28,211 nt of DNA. Origin: Oscillospiraceae bacterium (lineage in GTDB: Bacteria; Bacillota_A; Clostridia; Oscillospirales; CAG-272). The DNA lies in contig SVRU01000033.1 of the NCBI GenBank assembly GCA_015064665.1, positions 1-28,211 of the forward strand. Reading direction: 5' to 3'. The position numbers and the translations under genes were made by a program. Each line of letters opens with the position of its first letter. Positions within the stretch are counted from its first letter, which is position 1. Below, piece by piece: positions 7,868 to 15,086 of this stretch. Below the pieces are notes generated by a model, which was not told the origin of the DNA, searched no databases, and saw nothing but the letters and a program-made list of their open reading frames with translations.

Positions 7868-8022
7868 ATTTCTTTTTCTTCCCATAGGGCCGACGGTCCT
7901 TTCCCACCCCGGTCGCATAGTCGTTTTGCGCGCTCGCACAAGGCTCGCTTCAAAACTTCTTGCTTTGCGGGGTATCGCGGCAAGAAAACAGCCATTATAG
8001 GCTGTTTTCTTTTGCTCACAGA

Positions 8023-8056
8023 TGTAACATGGGTTCGATTCCCGTACGGGTCACCA
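8023..8056 (+). repeat. tRNA-Glu 3'-end duplicate (att-like, left)
   Basis: 34 bases identical to 7802-7835 of tRNA-Glu, ending in TCACCA. No 5' half of a tRNA precedes it, so it is a partial copy left by integration at tRNA-Glu. Confidence 0.88.
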
Positions 8057-8062
8057 ATTAAG

Positions 8063-8111
8063 ACAAATCCGAACTATTTCGTGACAAACGATAGGTTCGG
8101 ATTTGTTTTTT
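8063..8111 (+). terminator. Terminator after the left tRNA-Glu fragment
   Basis: ACAAATCCGAAC and GTTCGGATTTGT form a 12-bp stem around an inner TCGT/ACGA hairpin, followed by TTTTT. A diverged homologue lies at 26477-26525, also directly after a tRNA-Glu fragment. Confidence 0.8.
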
Positions 8112-8265
8112 ATATTAATTATCCATAATAAAAATAACATAATATAATTATTGAAATTATTTTCGCCTTTTGGCACAAAAAACTCAACGAACAACTAGCC
8201 AAAAATGGTTATACTTCATCGTTATAAAAATCGATTCTTCGATTTCAAACAAATAGTTTTCACTA

Positions 8266-8294
8266 TTGCGTTTTGCACTTATTTGTGATATAAT
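8266..8294 (+). promoter_or_regulatory. Promoter of the sce7726-sce7725-RES cassette
   Basis: TTGCGT (8266-8271), 17-bp spacer, TATAAT (8289-8294), 54 bp before the first start codon. A small palindrome (AAATCGA/TCGATTT, 8229-8246) lies upstream. Nothing else gene-like is visible at 8112-8348. Confidence 0.6.
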
Positions 8295-8348
8295 TATATA
8301 TTATAAATAATAACAAATTATAAAATAAATAAAAAAATGGAGGTTGCT

Positions 8349-9203
8349 ATGTCTAATAACTTAATACTCAATAGGCTATTTACTATAGCAGCCTTTCGCA
8401 ACTTGATTGAATATTCTGATAGCAGTCTATATTCCTCAATAATCAATAAATATATTAATCAATCTATAATAGAAACAAATCAAGATGCCATCACACAAAT
8501 ATATAATTATTTGCGTCACCAATATCGAAATCAGTATTTTTACAAAAACACCATACTTAACAAACTTTTATTAGGGGTTCATAGCATTAATACATCAACC
8601 GCTCTCACAGAAATACCTATTGCTAAATCTAAAGCAGATTTCGTTTTAATCAATGGTAAAGCTGTTGTATATGAAATAAAAACAGAGCTTGATAATCTAG
8701 AACGTCTTGAAAGTCAAATTAGTAATTATTATAAAGCCTTTAACCACGTATGTGTTCTCACATGTGATTCCTATGCCTCAACCTTAACACATCACTTTAA
8801 AGATTCACCAATAGGCATATATGTTTTATCTTCACAAGAAACCATACAAAAGTTAAAAGAACCTTCTGAATATAATGATTTTTTGGATCCATCTGTAATG
8901 TTCAAAATATTAAATAAACCTGAGTACGAAGATATATTAATGGAATATTACAAAGAGTTGCCTACCGTATCCCAAGTAAAATATTATAGTGAATGTAAAA
9001 AACTTTTTATGAATATAGAACCAAAAAAATCATATCAACTATTTTTAAAAACGCTAAAAAGTCGCAATATGATAAGCAACAAACAAAACTTTGCAAGTGT
9101 TCCTTACGAATTAAAATCATTGGTATATTTTTCACAATATAATGATTCCGATTATGAAAATCTCAACAAATTTTTGTCAACTAAGAATGGAGGTATGACA
9201 TAA
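8349..9203 (+). CDS. sce7726-family protein with PD-(D/E)XK nuclease-like core
   Basis: 284 residues. The N-terminal helical part is followed by a restriction-endonuclease-like core: Glu88, then KADFVLINGKAVVYEIKT with Asp97, Glu109 and Lys111, the classic D-x(11)-ExK arrangement. The C-terminal part (about 170-284) is helical and of unknown role. The start is ATG 8349 because GGAGG lies 6 bases before it; an ATG at 8337 precedes that site. The stop abuts the next start directly. Members of this family are known to be encoded next to sce7725-family proteins. Here a RES-domain gene follows, so a nucleic-acid sensing or cutting role in a defence module is likely but inferred. DNA is much more A+T-rich than the host. 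Confidence 0.78.
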   Translation: MSNNLILNRLFTIAAFRNLIEYSDSSLYSSIINKYINQSIIETNQDAITQIYNYLRHQYRNQYFYKNTILNKLLLGVHSINTSTALTEIPIAKSKADFVLINGKAVVYEIKTELDNLERLESQISNYYKAFNHVCVLTCDSYASTLTHHFKDSPIGIYVLSSQETIQKLKEPSEYNDFLDPSVMFKILNKPEYEDILMEYYKELPTVSQVKYYSECKKLFMNIEPKKSYQLFLKTLKSRNMISNKQNFASVPYELKSLVYFSQYNDSDYENLNKFLSTKNGGMT

Positions 9204-10139
9204 ATGTATTTCCCTTATTTAAGAGGAAGACAATATGAACTAATTGCGTTACGAGAACTTATCGACAACGATAGACTGAGTAAATATGTAACACCAATTA
9301 TTGAGCCTGTAAAAGTTTCTCCTACATTATTAAGCACAATCAAAGCATTCAATGAAAAAAACAGGGATCTAATTTTAATTAGAAACCCTCATGTTGGAAC
9401 ATATGAATCCGATAGCACAAAAGAAAAAAACGCTACGACATTTGAAAAAATACAAAACGTTATAACTTCTTCAAATATATATTCTGGGCTAATCATTGAT
9501 GAAAACAGTCATTTTTTCGTAAATAAAATGATTGAGCAGGGCATTGAATATGACAAAATGGTTTCACTATGCTTAAATAGTGATAATATAGAAAATCTTC
9601 AGTCGGCATTTTGCAACGGGAATCCTCGATACAATATTATTCCATATTCCCCTGCTTTTAGGAGAGTGCGCAAAGGGGATCGTGTTATGATCGACGACAA
9701 ATTCAATAAACTTCCTCGTAATAATGACTATTTAGACTGCACTGATGAATTTTTTTCTGATGATTATCTTTATTGTTACGAAGATGGATATTTTGGCTTT
9801 TCAGATTACTCTATCGTTGGAGAGGAATACTCCGAGTCAGGTTTTGCTCCGTATGCAGTTGCAATTCACATCGTATATATGGATAAAGATAATGCATTAA
9901 GAATTCATCACTTTGTTTCCGATAGCAATGACGATATATCTGACCCTGCCAATAAATTTTATGAGGCACTGTCTAAATTGATTGAGTGGAACAATCAGAA
10001 GAAACTAACTACACTTGCTATGCAAACATTTGAATCAATGTACAAAAATGAAACATATCCTGGATTAGGAGTTGTAAAGAAATTAGCCATTATGCATCAT
10101 ATAGAATTATTAGGCAATTATTTGAATGGGGTACTATAA
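9204..10139 (+). CDS. sce7725-family protein
   Basis: 311 residues, starting MYFPYLRGRQYELIALREL, the recognisable opening of the sce7725 family. It continues with an IIEPVKVS segment and an LIRNPHVG strand, as in proteins predicted to form a barrel-like fold. No catalytic motif is evident to me. It starts one base after the upstream stop and its TAA overlaps the ATG of the next gene (TAATG), so the three genes are translationally coupled and probably made in fixed ratio. It is the obligate partner of the upstream nuclease-like protein in other genomes. Biochemical function unknown; complex formation with the neighbours is inferred from coupling. Confidence 0.78.
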   Translation: MYFPYLRGRQYELIALRELIDNDRLSKYVTPIIEPVKVSPTLLSTIKAFNEKNRDLILIRNPHVGTYESDSTKEKNATTFEKIQNVITSSNIYSGLIIDENSHFFVNKMIEQGIEYDKMVSLCLNSDNIENLQSAFCNGNPRYNIIPYSPAFRRVRKGDRVMIDDKFNKLPRNNDYLDCTDEFFSDDYLYCYEDGYFGFSDYSIVGEEYSESGFAPYAVAIHIVYMDKDNALRIHHFVSDSNDDISDPANKFYEALSKLIEWNNQKKLTTLAMQTFESMYKNETYPGLGVVKKLAIMHHIELLGNYLNGVL

Positions 10140-11248
10140 TGATCTTCTGCAGTGAATGTTTTAAAGATGCACAAATTCGTTCTATTATTGAAGGTTACGA
10201 CAAAAAGAACATCAGCAAAAAAGGAACTTGCCCTATATGTAAAAAGAAAAATGCATTTCTATATGATACCAGTACAGACAGTTCATTAATTGATATTTTT
10301 AACGAACTAATATTAATATACACACCTAGAGAACAACTCAGCGAAGCATATCCGCTATCAGAAATTCATATGCTTGCAGACGAGTTAAAAAGTCAGTGGA
10401 ATATATTTTCAGATGCAGTAGATGCAAGGGCTGTGTATGAAATCATAAAAAACCTTTCTCCTGATTTATATGCTGATTCTCCAAATTTATTTGACCAACC
10501 AGTGGGCGTTCCTGAAAAATATGATCAAACATATTTAGCAGAGCATTCAATACTTTGTGGGAATAGCTGGGAAGATTTTGTGGAGTCTATAAAACACAAA
10601 AACAGGTTTCATACACAGATGATAAACACCGATAAGCTCAGCACATATCTTTCATATTTAAGAAAAGATTACAGTAAAGGATCTGTTTTATACCGTGGTC
10701 GTTTATGTTATGACGATGTAGTGTTTAAACCAAATGAGATGGGCGCTCCTCCATGCAAATACGCAAGAGAAGGTCGTGCAAACTCTACCGGCATAAGCAG
10801 ACTTTATTTAGCCGACAACCCTGAAACGTGCATTCATGAAATACGAGCAGGTGCTTTTGATATTATTACGATTGGCAAGTTTAAATTACAAGAAAACATT
10901 TCCGTTGTAGACCTAAAACAAATTGACCGCTTCAGTCCATTTAATGGTGAATTTGATTTTTTAGAGTATCTATTGAACAAGCCTATTCTTCAAAAAATCG
11001 ACGACGAAATGGGACGAGCTGTGCGTTCAAGCGATAATCACCTAGATTATATACCAACTCAATATTTATGTGATTTTATAAAAACTCTCGATTGCGAGCA
11101 AGGAAAAAAATATAGTGGCGTTGAATACACAAGCACTTTAAATTCGCTAGGATATAATTTAGCTGTATTCTATCCAGAATTATTTAAATGTACAAGCGTC
11201 TCTACATATACAATCAATTCAATTGAATACACATATAAAAAAACATAA
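10139..11248 (+). CDS. RES-domain protein with N-terminal zinc ribbon (putative NAD-consuming effector)
   Basis: 369 residues. A CxxC...CxxC zinc ribbon (Cys4, 7, 31, 34) is followed by a helical region (about 45-160), then a RES domain. Visible RES landmarks are Arg186 in LYRGRL, the GRANSTGISRLYLA block (212-225), and Tyr223 and Glu234 (in CIHEIR) 11 residues apart, as in NAD+-degrading RES toxins of the MbcT/Xre-Res type. Those toxins kill or arrest cells by degrading NAD+. No Xre-type antitoxin gene is adjacent; instead the gene is coupled (TAATG) to the sce7726/sce7725 pair. I infer an effector held inactive until the partners sense infection. A convergent terminator (11264-11286) follows. 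Confidence 0.82.
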   Translation: MIFCSECFKDAQIRSIIEGYDKKNISKKGTCPICKKKNAFLYDTSTDSSLIDIFNELILIYTPREQLSEAYPLSEIHMLADELKSQWNIFSDAVDARAVYEIIKNLSPDLYADSPNLFDQPVGVPEKYDQTYLAEHSILCGNSWEDFVESIKHKNRFHTQMINTDKLSTYLSYLRKDYSKGSVLYRGRLCYDDVVFKPNEMGAPPCKYAREGRANSTGISRLYLADNPETCIHEIRAGAFDIITIGKFKLQENISVVDLKQIDRFSPFNGEFDFLEYLLNKPILQKIDDEMGRAVRSSDNHLDYIPTQYLCDFIKTLDCEQGKKYSGVEYTSTLNSLGYNLAVFYPELFKCTSVSTYTINSIEYTYKKT

Positions 11249-11258
11249 GTAATTATTA

Positions 11259-11286
11259 TAAAAAGTGCAGGCATTAAGCCTGCACT
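11259..11286 (-). terminator. Terminator of the mobilization operon
   Basis: On the minus strand AGTGCAGGC, TTAAT loop, GCCTGCACT, then TTTTTATAAT. The stem begins in the last codons of the small gene at 11274. It may also stop plus-strand readthrough from the RES gene, though the plus side has only short T-runs. Confidence 0.8.
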
Positions 11287-11498
11287 CTCGTTTCTTGTTC
11301 AGTTTTTCTCTCGCGCCATTCTTCAAACTCCTGCACATTTTCTTCCTTGCTGAAATAATCCAGCATAAACGAAAGAAAACTTCTCGCTATAGCCTCATAT
11401 TCGTAATCTGGGATTTTATCGGGAACACCTCCAAGTGTTCCCGTTTTGTCGTTTATCAGCCAAATTGCATTGCATATAATTCTTTTTAATATGCTCAA
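11274..11498 (-). CDS. Small mobile-element protein downstream of parB
   Basis: 74 residues, charged and probably helical. It starts with TTG at 11498 after GGTGAGGA. It lies 10 bp after the ParB-like gene and is the last gene of the mobilization operon. The C-terminal half (IARSFLSFMLDYFSKEE...EFEEWRER) resembles the C-terminal half of the 86-residue protein at 26564-26824 (IARCLL...YFESEQ...DFAEWKAG), so both belong to one small family tied to these elements. Function unknown. Confidence 0.65.
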   Translation of the reverse strand: MSILKRIICNAIWLINDKTGTLGGVPDKIPDYEYEAIARSFLSFMLDYFSKEENVQEFEEWRERKTEQETRVQA

Positions 11499-11508
11499 AT
11501 TCTTTTCC

Positions 11509-12411
11509 TCACCTCTCCTCTCTACCCCAGCGGATTTTTGCCTTCTCCATATTCCTCTCCCGCCATTCCGCGAGGATTTTGAAAATCAACTCCGTCATAG
11601 CCTTCGGTGTGCTGTCAGGGAAGAAATCGCGGAGCTTGCTCATATCCATTTTCAGCGTTTCCTTTTGGTTTGCTTTCGGCTTTGTCATAATCTCAAAAAG
11701 TATATCTGCATCAAGCATCCCCTTTGCGCTCATTTCCTTTAGCTTCACCGCCTGAGAGAGTGACGGACTAATCTCGTTATCTTGCATAAGCTCATAAAGC
11801 AACTGCTGCTCTTCTTCGGTTAAGTACGAAAGCTTCTCCGCAGGTGTGAGCGCAATTTTTCCCTCATCTACCATATCAAGCAGAGGCTTAACAAGCTTTG
11901 TCAAGCGGATATATCTTTTCACCGTGTCTTTGCTCGTATTTTCCTGCTCGGCTATTATCTCCGCAGATAACTTCGGTGCAATTTGCTCCGAAGTCAGGTC
12001 TTTTCTCGCACCTTGGTGTTTTAGCGCATCAAGCTTCATTTTGTAAGCGAAGGCTTTTTCCGAGGGCAAAAGCCTTTCTCTGTGCAGGTTGCTGTCTACC
12101 ATCGTAAGCACGGCTTCATCATCGTCAAGCTCTCGCACGATTACAGGAATATCGAATTTTCCGAGCCGCTTGCACGCCTCATATCTTCGGTGTCCCGATA
12201 CTATCTCATATTTATCTCCAAATTTCCGTCTTTCACGAACGATTATCGGATTCAGTACACCGAATTGACGGATGCTCTCCACAAGAGCTTCCATATCCTC
12301 ATCATCTCTCACGCCAAACGGATTATTCGCCATCGGAGAAATATTATCGAGCGAATATACGTATGTTGTTTCTGTTCTGCGTCCTTCCCAAACCTCACTG
12401 GGGTTCATCAT
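11509..12411 (-). CDS. ParB/Spo0J-family DNA-binding protein of the element
   Basis: 300 residues. The ParB N-terminal domain is recognisable: a box with IRQFGVLNPIIVRE, then GHRRYEACKRLG (CTP/nuclease-like motif) and LHRERLLPSEKAFAYKMK. A central helix-turn-helix around SAEIIAEQENTSKDTVKRYIRL follows, then a helical C-terminal tail. There is no parA in the window, so classic partition is unlikely; such solitary ParB proteins accompany relaxases on clostridial mobilizable elements and may regulate transfer or replication of the excised circle. The start ATG at 12411 overlaps the relaxase stop (ATGA) and follows GAGGAAAAAG. Confidence 0.88.
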   Translation of the reverse strand: MMNPSEVWEGRRTETTYVYSLDNISPMANNPFGVRDDEDMEALVESIRQFGVLNPIIVRERRKFGDKYEIVSGHRRYEACKRLGKFDIPVIVRELDDDEAVLTMVDSNLHRERLLPSEKAFAYKMKLDALKHQGARKDLTSEQIAPKLSAEIIAEQENTSKDTVKRYIRLTKLVKPLLDMVDEGKIALTPAEKLSYLTEEEQQLLYELMQDNEISPSLSQAVKLKEMSAKGMLDADILFEIMTKPKANQKETLKMDMSKLRDFFPDSTPKAMTELIFKILAEWRERNMEKAKIRWGREER

Positions 12412-13787
12412 CTTTCTTTTTCCTCTTTTCTTTCATGTTTTTCTTTGTTTTTAGTTCCTTTTTCAAGTAATAACCTTTCTTCCGTTTCCATTTCGATTTT
12501 CAGTTTTTCTTTTAAGTTTTCCATTATCGGAAATATCCCTTTTGCCAGGTTGATGTCGTGGCGAATCTTCCGTATTTCCTCCGTCATAACCTTTCGTTTG
12601 CGTGAGCATTCGCCTTTTTCTGCGACAATAGTTACCCTGCGCCGTCGGTTGTCAATTTTGCCACGCGCGTGCAGTAGGTCCGCAAGCTCGCTTTCTTTTC
12701 TCGCGATATATCCCTCGACCTTTCCCCTCGTTGAAAGGTCATTTCTGTTTATGAGGTTGACTATATCGAGATACCGTTCAATATTTATCTGTTCTTGCCG
12801 CATCGCAGGTGAAAGCGGCGGTTGATAGTTCGCATTTCGTATATCGTTTCCCATTGTGTCCACGCCCAAAAGCTCCAGCACTATCAGAAAAACTATCTCT
12901 ATCGTCGAATATTTCTCGTATTGCTTCACGTTCCAAATATCATATAGCGGAGCGCGTTTTGCTCTGTAAGGCTCATCGTATTTACGCTTTGAAAATATCC
13001 TTTTTTCTATTGCTTCACTTGAGTAATATTCACCCAAGCTGTCGAGCCGCACGGGGCGTTTCCACCCCTTTGCAATAACACACGGATGCTTGTATTCGTT
13101 ACCACGCAGATACGTGTAGCCTCGCCGTTCAAGCGCATAACGCAAGTGATTCGGTGTCATACAGTCTGCTATAGCATCGTCTATATCAAGCTTCAGGAGT
13201 GTTCTGTGAGATGTTTTCCCGTTTTTCTCCGCGGAATATGCAACGTACGGTACGCTCTTTCGCTTTGGAGCTTCTATTACCGATAGACCGTGTTCAAGGC
13301 AAAGCTTGTCCGACGCTTCTGCTAAAACACGGTGATACGTCTTATTGCAACGAAATTTAGCACCGTCCTTGAAGCTTACGCTGTTCACAACAAAATGGTT
13401 GTGGAGATGTTCGCGGTCTTTGTGAGTAGCTACAATCACCTCAAAACGCTCTCCCCACAATCGCTTTGCAAGTTCAACACCTATCTCGTGGCACTGCTTC
13501 GGGGTTACCTCACCGGGCTTAAAGCTCATATACCCGTGGTAAGCAACGATACCTCTGGGCTTTCCGTATCGCCGTTTTGTTTCCGTCATTCTCTCGTATG
13601 CAAGTTCGGGCAGACAATTCACTCCGCTTACAAGATATCGCTTCTCCGTCTTGCTGGGGTTTTCGGCGTAATCCATAAGTTTTTTCAAATCGTCAGCATT
13701 GGGGTTTTCGGTCTTTTTGGGATTGGCGGCATAGTCGAGCACGTCCTTCACGGAACTATGCACCGCCCATATCGAGGTTACAGCCAT
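12408..13787 (-). CDS. Relaxase / mobilization nuclease (MobP-like)
   Basis: 459 residues. It nicks DNA at oriT and pilots the strand during conjugative mobilization. The three-histidine metal motif is THKDREHLHNHFVVN (His122 and His127/129/131). The likely nucleophilic tyrosine is Tyr19 in LDYAANPKKTE; a near-copy DYAENPSKTE follows at 39-48, an internal duplication of this motif. The C-terminal third is charged and coiled-coil-like. The ATG at 13787 overlaps the upstream stop as TAATG, so it is coupled to mobC; an earlier in-frame start would run into mobC. No coupling protein or type IV secretion genes are present, so the element must borrow a conjugation machine. Confidence 0.9.
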   Translation of the reverse strand: MAVTSIWAVHSSVKDVLDYAANPKKTENPNADDLKKLMDYAENPSKTEKRYLVSGVNCLPELAYERMTETKRRYGKPRGIVAYHGYMSFKPGEVTPKQCHEIGVELAKRLWGERFEVIVATHKDREHLHNHFVVNSVSFKDGAKFRCNKTYHRVLAEASDKLCLEHGLSVIEAPKRKSVPYVAYSAEKNGKTSHRTLLKLDIDDAIADCMTPNHLRYALERRGYTYLRGNEYKHPCVIAKGWKRPVRLDSLGEYYSSEAIEKRIFSKRKYDEPYRAKRAPLYDIWNVKQYEKYSTIEIVFLIVLELLGVDTMGNDIRNANYQPPLSPAMRQEQINIERYLDIVNLINRNDLSTRGKVEGYIARKESELADLLHARGKIDNRRRRVTIVAEKGECSRKRKVMTEEIRKIRHDINLAKGIFPIMENLKEKLKIEMETEERLLLEKGTKNKEKHERKEEKER

Positions 13788-14125
13788 TACGCGCTGCCTC
13801 GGTACAGATTTCGGATAAGCGACACAAGTTCCTCTCTCGTTTCGCCGTCCGCCGATACACATATCTTTTCGAGCTTTTCTATAGTTTTGTGCCAATCGTT
13901 TCCGCGCATTGCACCCGATTTTTCGTTCACCGCTTGGCGCAGATACTCGGAAACGGTAAGTCCGCGCTTGGCAGCAACGTGTTCGATTCTCGCTTTTTCA
14001 TCCGCCGAAACCTTGAATCTGATAACTTCTGTTTTGTTTTTTGATGTGATAAAATTCACCTCCGTTATTTGAATTTCCGAGGGTTTTAGGGATGCTTCCC
14101 TAAATGTACTGCAAACCGTAGCCAC
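13787..14125 (-). CDS. MobC-like relaxosome accessory protein (ribbon-helix-helix)
   Basis: Up to 112 residues. The core EVIRFKVSADEKARIEHVAAKRGLTVSEYLRQA is a typical MobC/ribbon-helix-helix DNA-binding segment that helps the relaxase bind oriT. The start is uncertain: GTG at 14125 has no ribosome site, whereas a strong GGAGGTG (about 14057-14063) sits just before codons for FITSKNKTEV, where only a rare ATC codon is correctly spaced. The real protein may therefore be about 87 residues. A perfect 8-bp inverted repeat (14085-14104) lies inside the disputed N-terminal part. It is the first gene of the mobC-relaxase-parB-small protein operon. Confidence 0.8.
   Translation of the reverse strand: MATVCSTFREASLKPSEIQITEVNFITSKNKTEVIRFKVSADEKARIEHVAAKRGLTVSEYLRQAVNEKSGAMRGNDWHKTIEKLEKICVSADGETREELVSLIRNLYRGSA
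14085..14104. repeat. Perfect inverted repeat at the start of the mobilization operon
   Basis: TTTAGGGA, TGCT, TCCCTAAA: 8-bp arms with a 4-base centre, upstream of the strong ribosome site of mobC. It could be an operator for MobC/ParB autoregulation or part of an origin of transfer. Confidence 0.5.
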
Positions 14126-14186
14126 GTTTGCTATGCTTGCTACAGTATAGGACGGATTGTATATTTCATTCTCAAAAAATTAAACT

Positions 14187-14215
14187 ATTGACCTCCGCTG
14201 AATTTTGTGATAAAA
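14187..14215 (+). promoter_or_regulatory. Promoter of the leader peptide-acetyltransferase unit
   Basis: TTGACC (14187-14192), 17-bp spacer, TAAAAT (14210-14215), divergent from the mobilization operon. Confidence 0.72.
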
Positions 14216-14247
14216 TAATATTATAAAAATTAATGCTAAAGGAGGTG

Positions 14248-14363
14248 GACAAAATGATTAACTTAATATTGATAAAATCAAATGCCATTTTGTCTGCCAA
14301 CCAACAATATCGTTACTTCTGACTTCAATGCTCTTGGTTTTATCAAGAGCATTTTATTTTTAG
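14248..14363 (+). promoter_or_regulatory. Transcription attenuator before the acetyltransferase
   Basis: Competing structures are visible. GACAAAATG at the leader start codon (14248-14256) pairs exactly with CATTTTGTC late in the leader (14286-14294). A 10-bp terminator stem AATGCTCTTG / CAAGAGCATT (14327-14353) is followed by TTATTTTTAG. TTGATAAAA inside the leader (14269-14277) is complementary to TTTTATCAA spanning the terminator loop and 3' arm (14338-14346). Ribosome position on the leader could choose between them. Confidence 0.7.
14254..14322 (+). CDS. 22-residue leader peptide of the attenuator
   Basis: ATG at 14254 follows a strong GGAGGTGG. The peptide starts MINLILIKSN, ends QQYRYF and stops at TGA 14320-14322, just before the terminator hairpin. 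This layout, with a well-translated tiny ORF ending at a terminator before a modifying-enzyme gene, matches antibiotic-inducible attenuators. Its role is inferred; it has no recognisable domain. Confidence 0.7.
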   Translation: MINLILIKSNAILSANQQYRYF

Positions 14364-14377
14364 AAAGAGGTAACAAC

Positions 14378-14845
14378 ATGAAAGAAAACAACACTGTCAA
14401 CATTCGCACTTCCTTAACTGTCACCGCAGCAACTATTTCAGAGGCACATTTTGTCAGCACTTTATATATTCAAAATAAGGATGCACTAAAAACAGAAAAT
14501 ATCAGTTTGAACGTATGGAAAAAACTTCTTTCCGCAAAAGACCCAGACGAAAAGCATTTTTTGATATACAATGGTGATATACCTGTAGCCTATATGAAAA
14601 TAAACGGTTTACTAAACTCCAAGCAAGCGTGGATATCCATGCTTTTTGTCTCAAAAGATTTTCAACGCCAAGGAATAGGAACCTTTGCCATAGAGTATGC
14701 CGAGAAATATGTTAGAGAAATGGGATTTGATACGCTCTGCATTCAAACCGATGTCAACAATATATCAGCTATAAATTGCTATTTGAAATCCGGATATCAA
14801 ATTTATGAGAATAAGTCAAAAATCAAGTTCCGTAAAACTCTATAA
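14378..14845 (+). CDS. GNAT-family N-acetyltransferase
   Basis: 155 residues. The acetyl-CoA binding segment is WISMLFVSKDFQRQGIGTFAIEYAEKY (motif A with QRQGIG), followed by motif B NNISAINCYLKSGYQI. It transfers acetyl from acetyl-CoA to an unknown amine; small-molecule or antibiotic targets fit its size and regulation. The ATG at 14378 follows AAAGAGGT; the open frame extends upstream through the terminator but lacks a ribosome site there. It is preceded by a leader peptide and terminator, so expression is probably conditional. The terminator downstream is strong (14864-14887). It is a cargo gene of the element. Confidence 0.87.
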   Translation: MKENNTVNIRTSLTVTAATISEAHFVSTLYIQNKDALKTENISLNVWKKLLSAKDPDEKHFLIYNGDIPVAYMKINGLLNSKQAWISMLFVSKDFQRQGIGTFAIEYAEKYVREMGFDTLCIQTDVNNISAINCYLKSGYQIYENKSKIKFRKTL

Positions 14846-14863
14846 TATTTATCCACACAATCC

Positions 14864-14887
14864 TCGCCCCGCCTCGGCGGGGCTTTT
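14864..14887 (+). terminator. Terminator after the acetyltransferase
   Basis: GCCCCGCC / GGCGGGGC stem with a short TC loop, then TTTT. Confidence 0.82.
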
Positions 14888-14902
14888 CCTGTGCCTTACC
14901 AA

Positions 14903-14921
14903 ATGGGTCATTTTGACCCAT
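14903..14921. repeat. Palindrome ATGGGTCA-TTT-TGACCCAT
   Basis: Perfect 8-bp arms and a 3-base centre. It is the first member of a family of palindromes with the GTCA/TGAC or TTCA/TGAA core seen again at 15011, 15043, 15530 and 24633. Confidence 0.7.
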
Positions 14922-14940
14922 CTGCCTCTCACTTCACTCG

Positions 14941-14981
14941 GGTAAAGTGGGGTGGGCCTCAGCGACCCAGCCTACTTTATC
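14941..14981. other. Imperfect hairpin, candidate origin of transfer
   Basis: GGTAAAGTGGGGTGGG and CCCAGCCTACTTTATC form a stem of about 16 bp with two internal mismatches and a 9-base loop. It lies in the non-coding region beside the mobilization genes, flanked by GGTCA palindromes. Position and shape fit an oriT hairpin; no nick site can be assigned. Confidence 0.35.
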
Positions 14982-15010
14982 GGCAAGTCGCTTGTTTTTT
15001 CATTGGGCGA

Positions 15011-15059
15011 TCAATGGGTCACTTTGACCCATTGATTTTCAAGTGTTCATTTTGAACAC
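15011..15059. repeat. Two adjacent palindromes of the GGTCA/TTCA family
   Basis: TCAATGGGTCA-CTT-TGACCCATTGA (15011-15035, 11-bp arms) and GTGTTCA-TTT-TGAACAC (15043-15059, 7-bp arms). Both keep a 3-base pyrimidine/T centre. They lie directly upstream of the 61-bp repeat block. Confidence 0.75.
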
Positions 15060-15086
15060 ACGATTTTCTTTTGCAAAATTTTCCTC

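Larger units (their letters stand above)
7830..8056. repeat. Left copy of the 227-bp direct repeat bracketing the element
   Basis: Matches 26244-26470 base for base at a constant offset of 18,414, with no gaps and 5 mismatches. It starts with TCACCAGATAAG (the tRNA-Glu end) and includes a terminator, a long AAGAAAACAGCC palindrome (7982-8011) and a second 34-bp tRNA-Glu 3' end. Similarity continues at a lower level through the next terminator to about 8112. The tRNA-like boundary at 8051-8056 is a candidate left attachment site. Confidence 0.9.

Noticed and set aside
7662..8000. Open frame through the tRNA genes and left repeat
   Set aside because: It translates tRNA-Met, tRNA-Glu and terminator DNA; it is the left-hand equivalent of the recombinase readthrough tail, not a gene.
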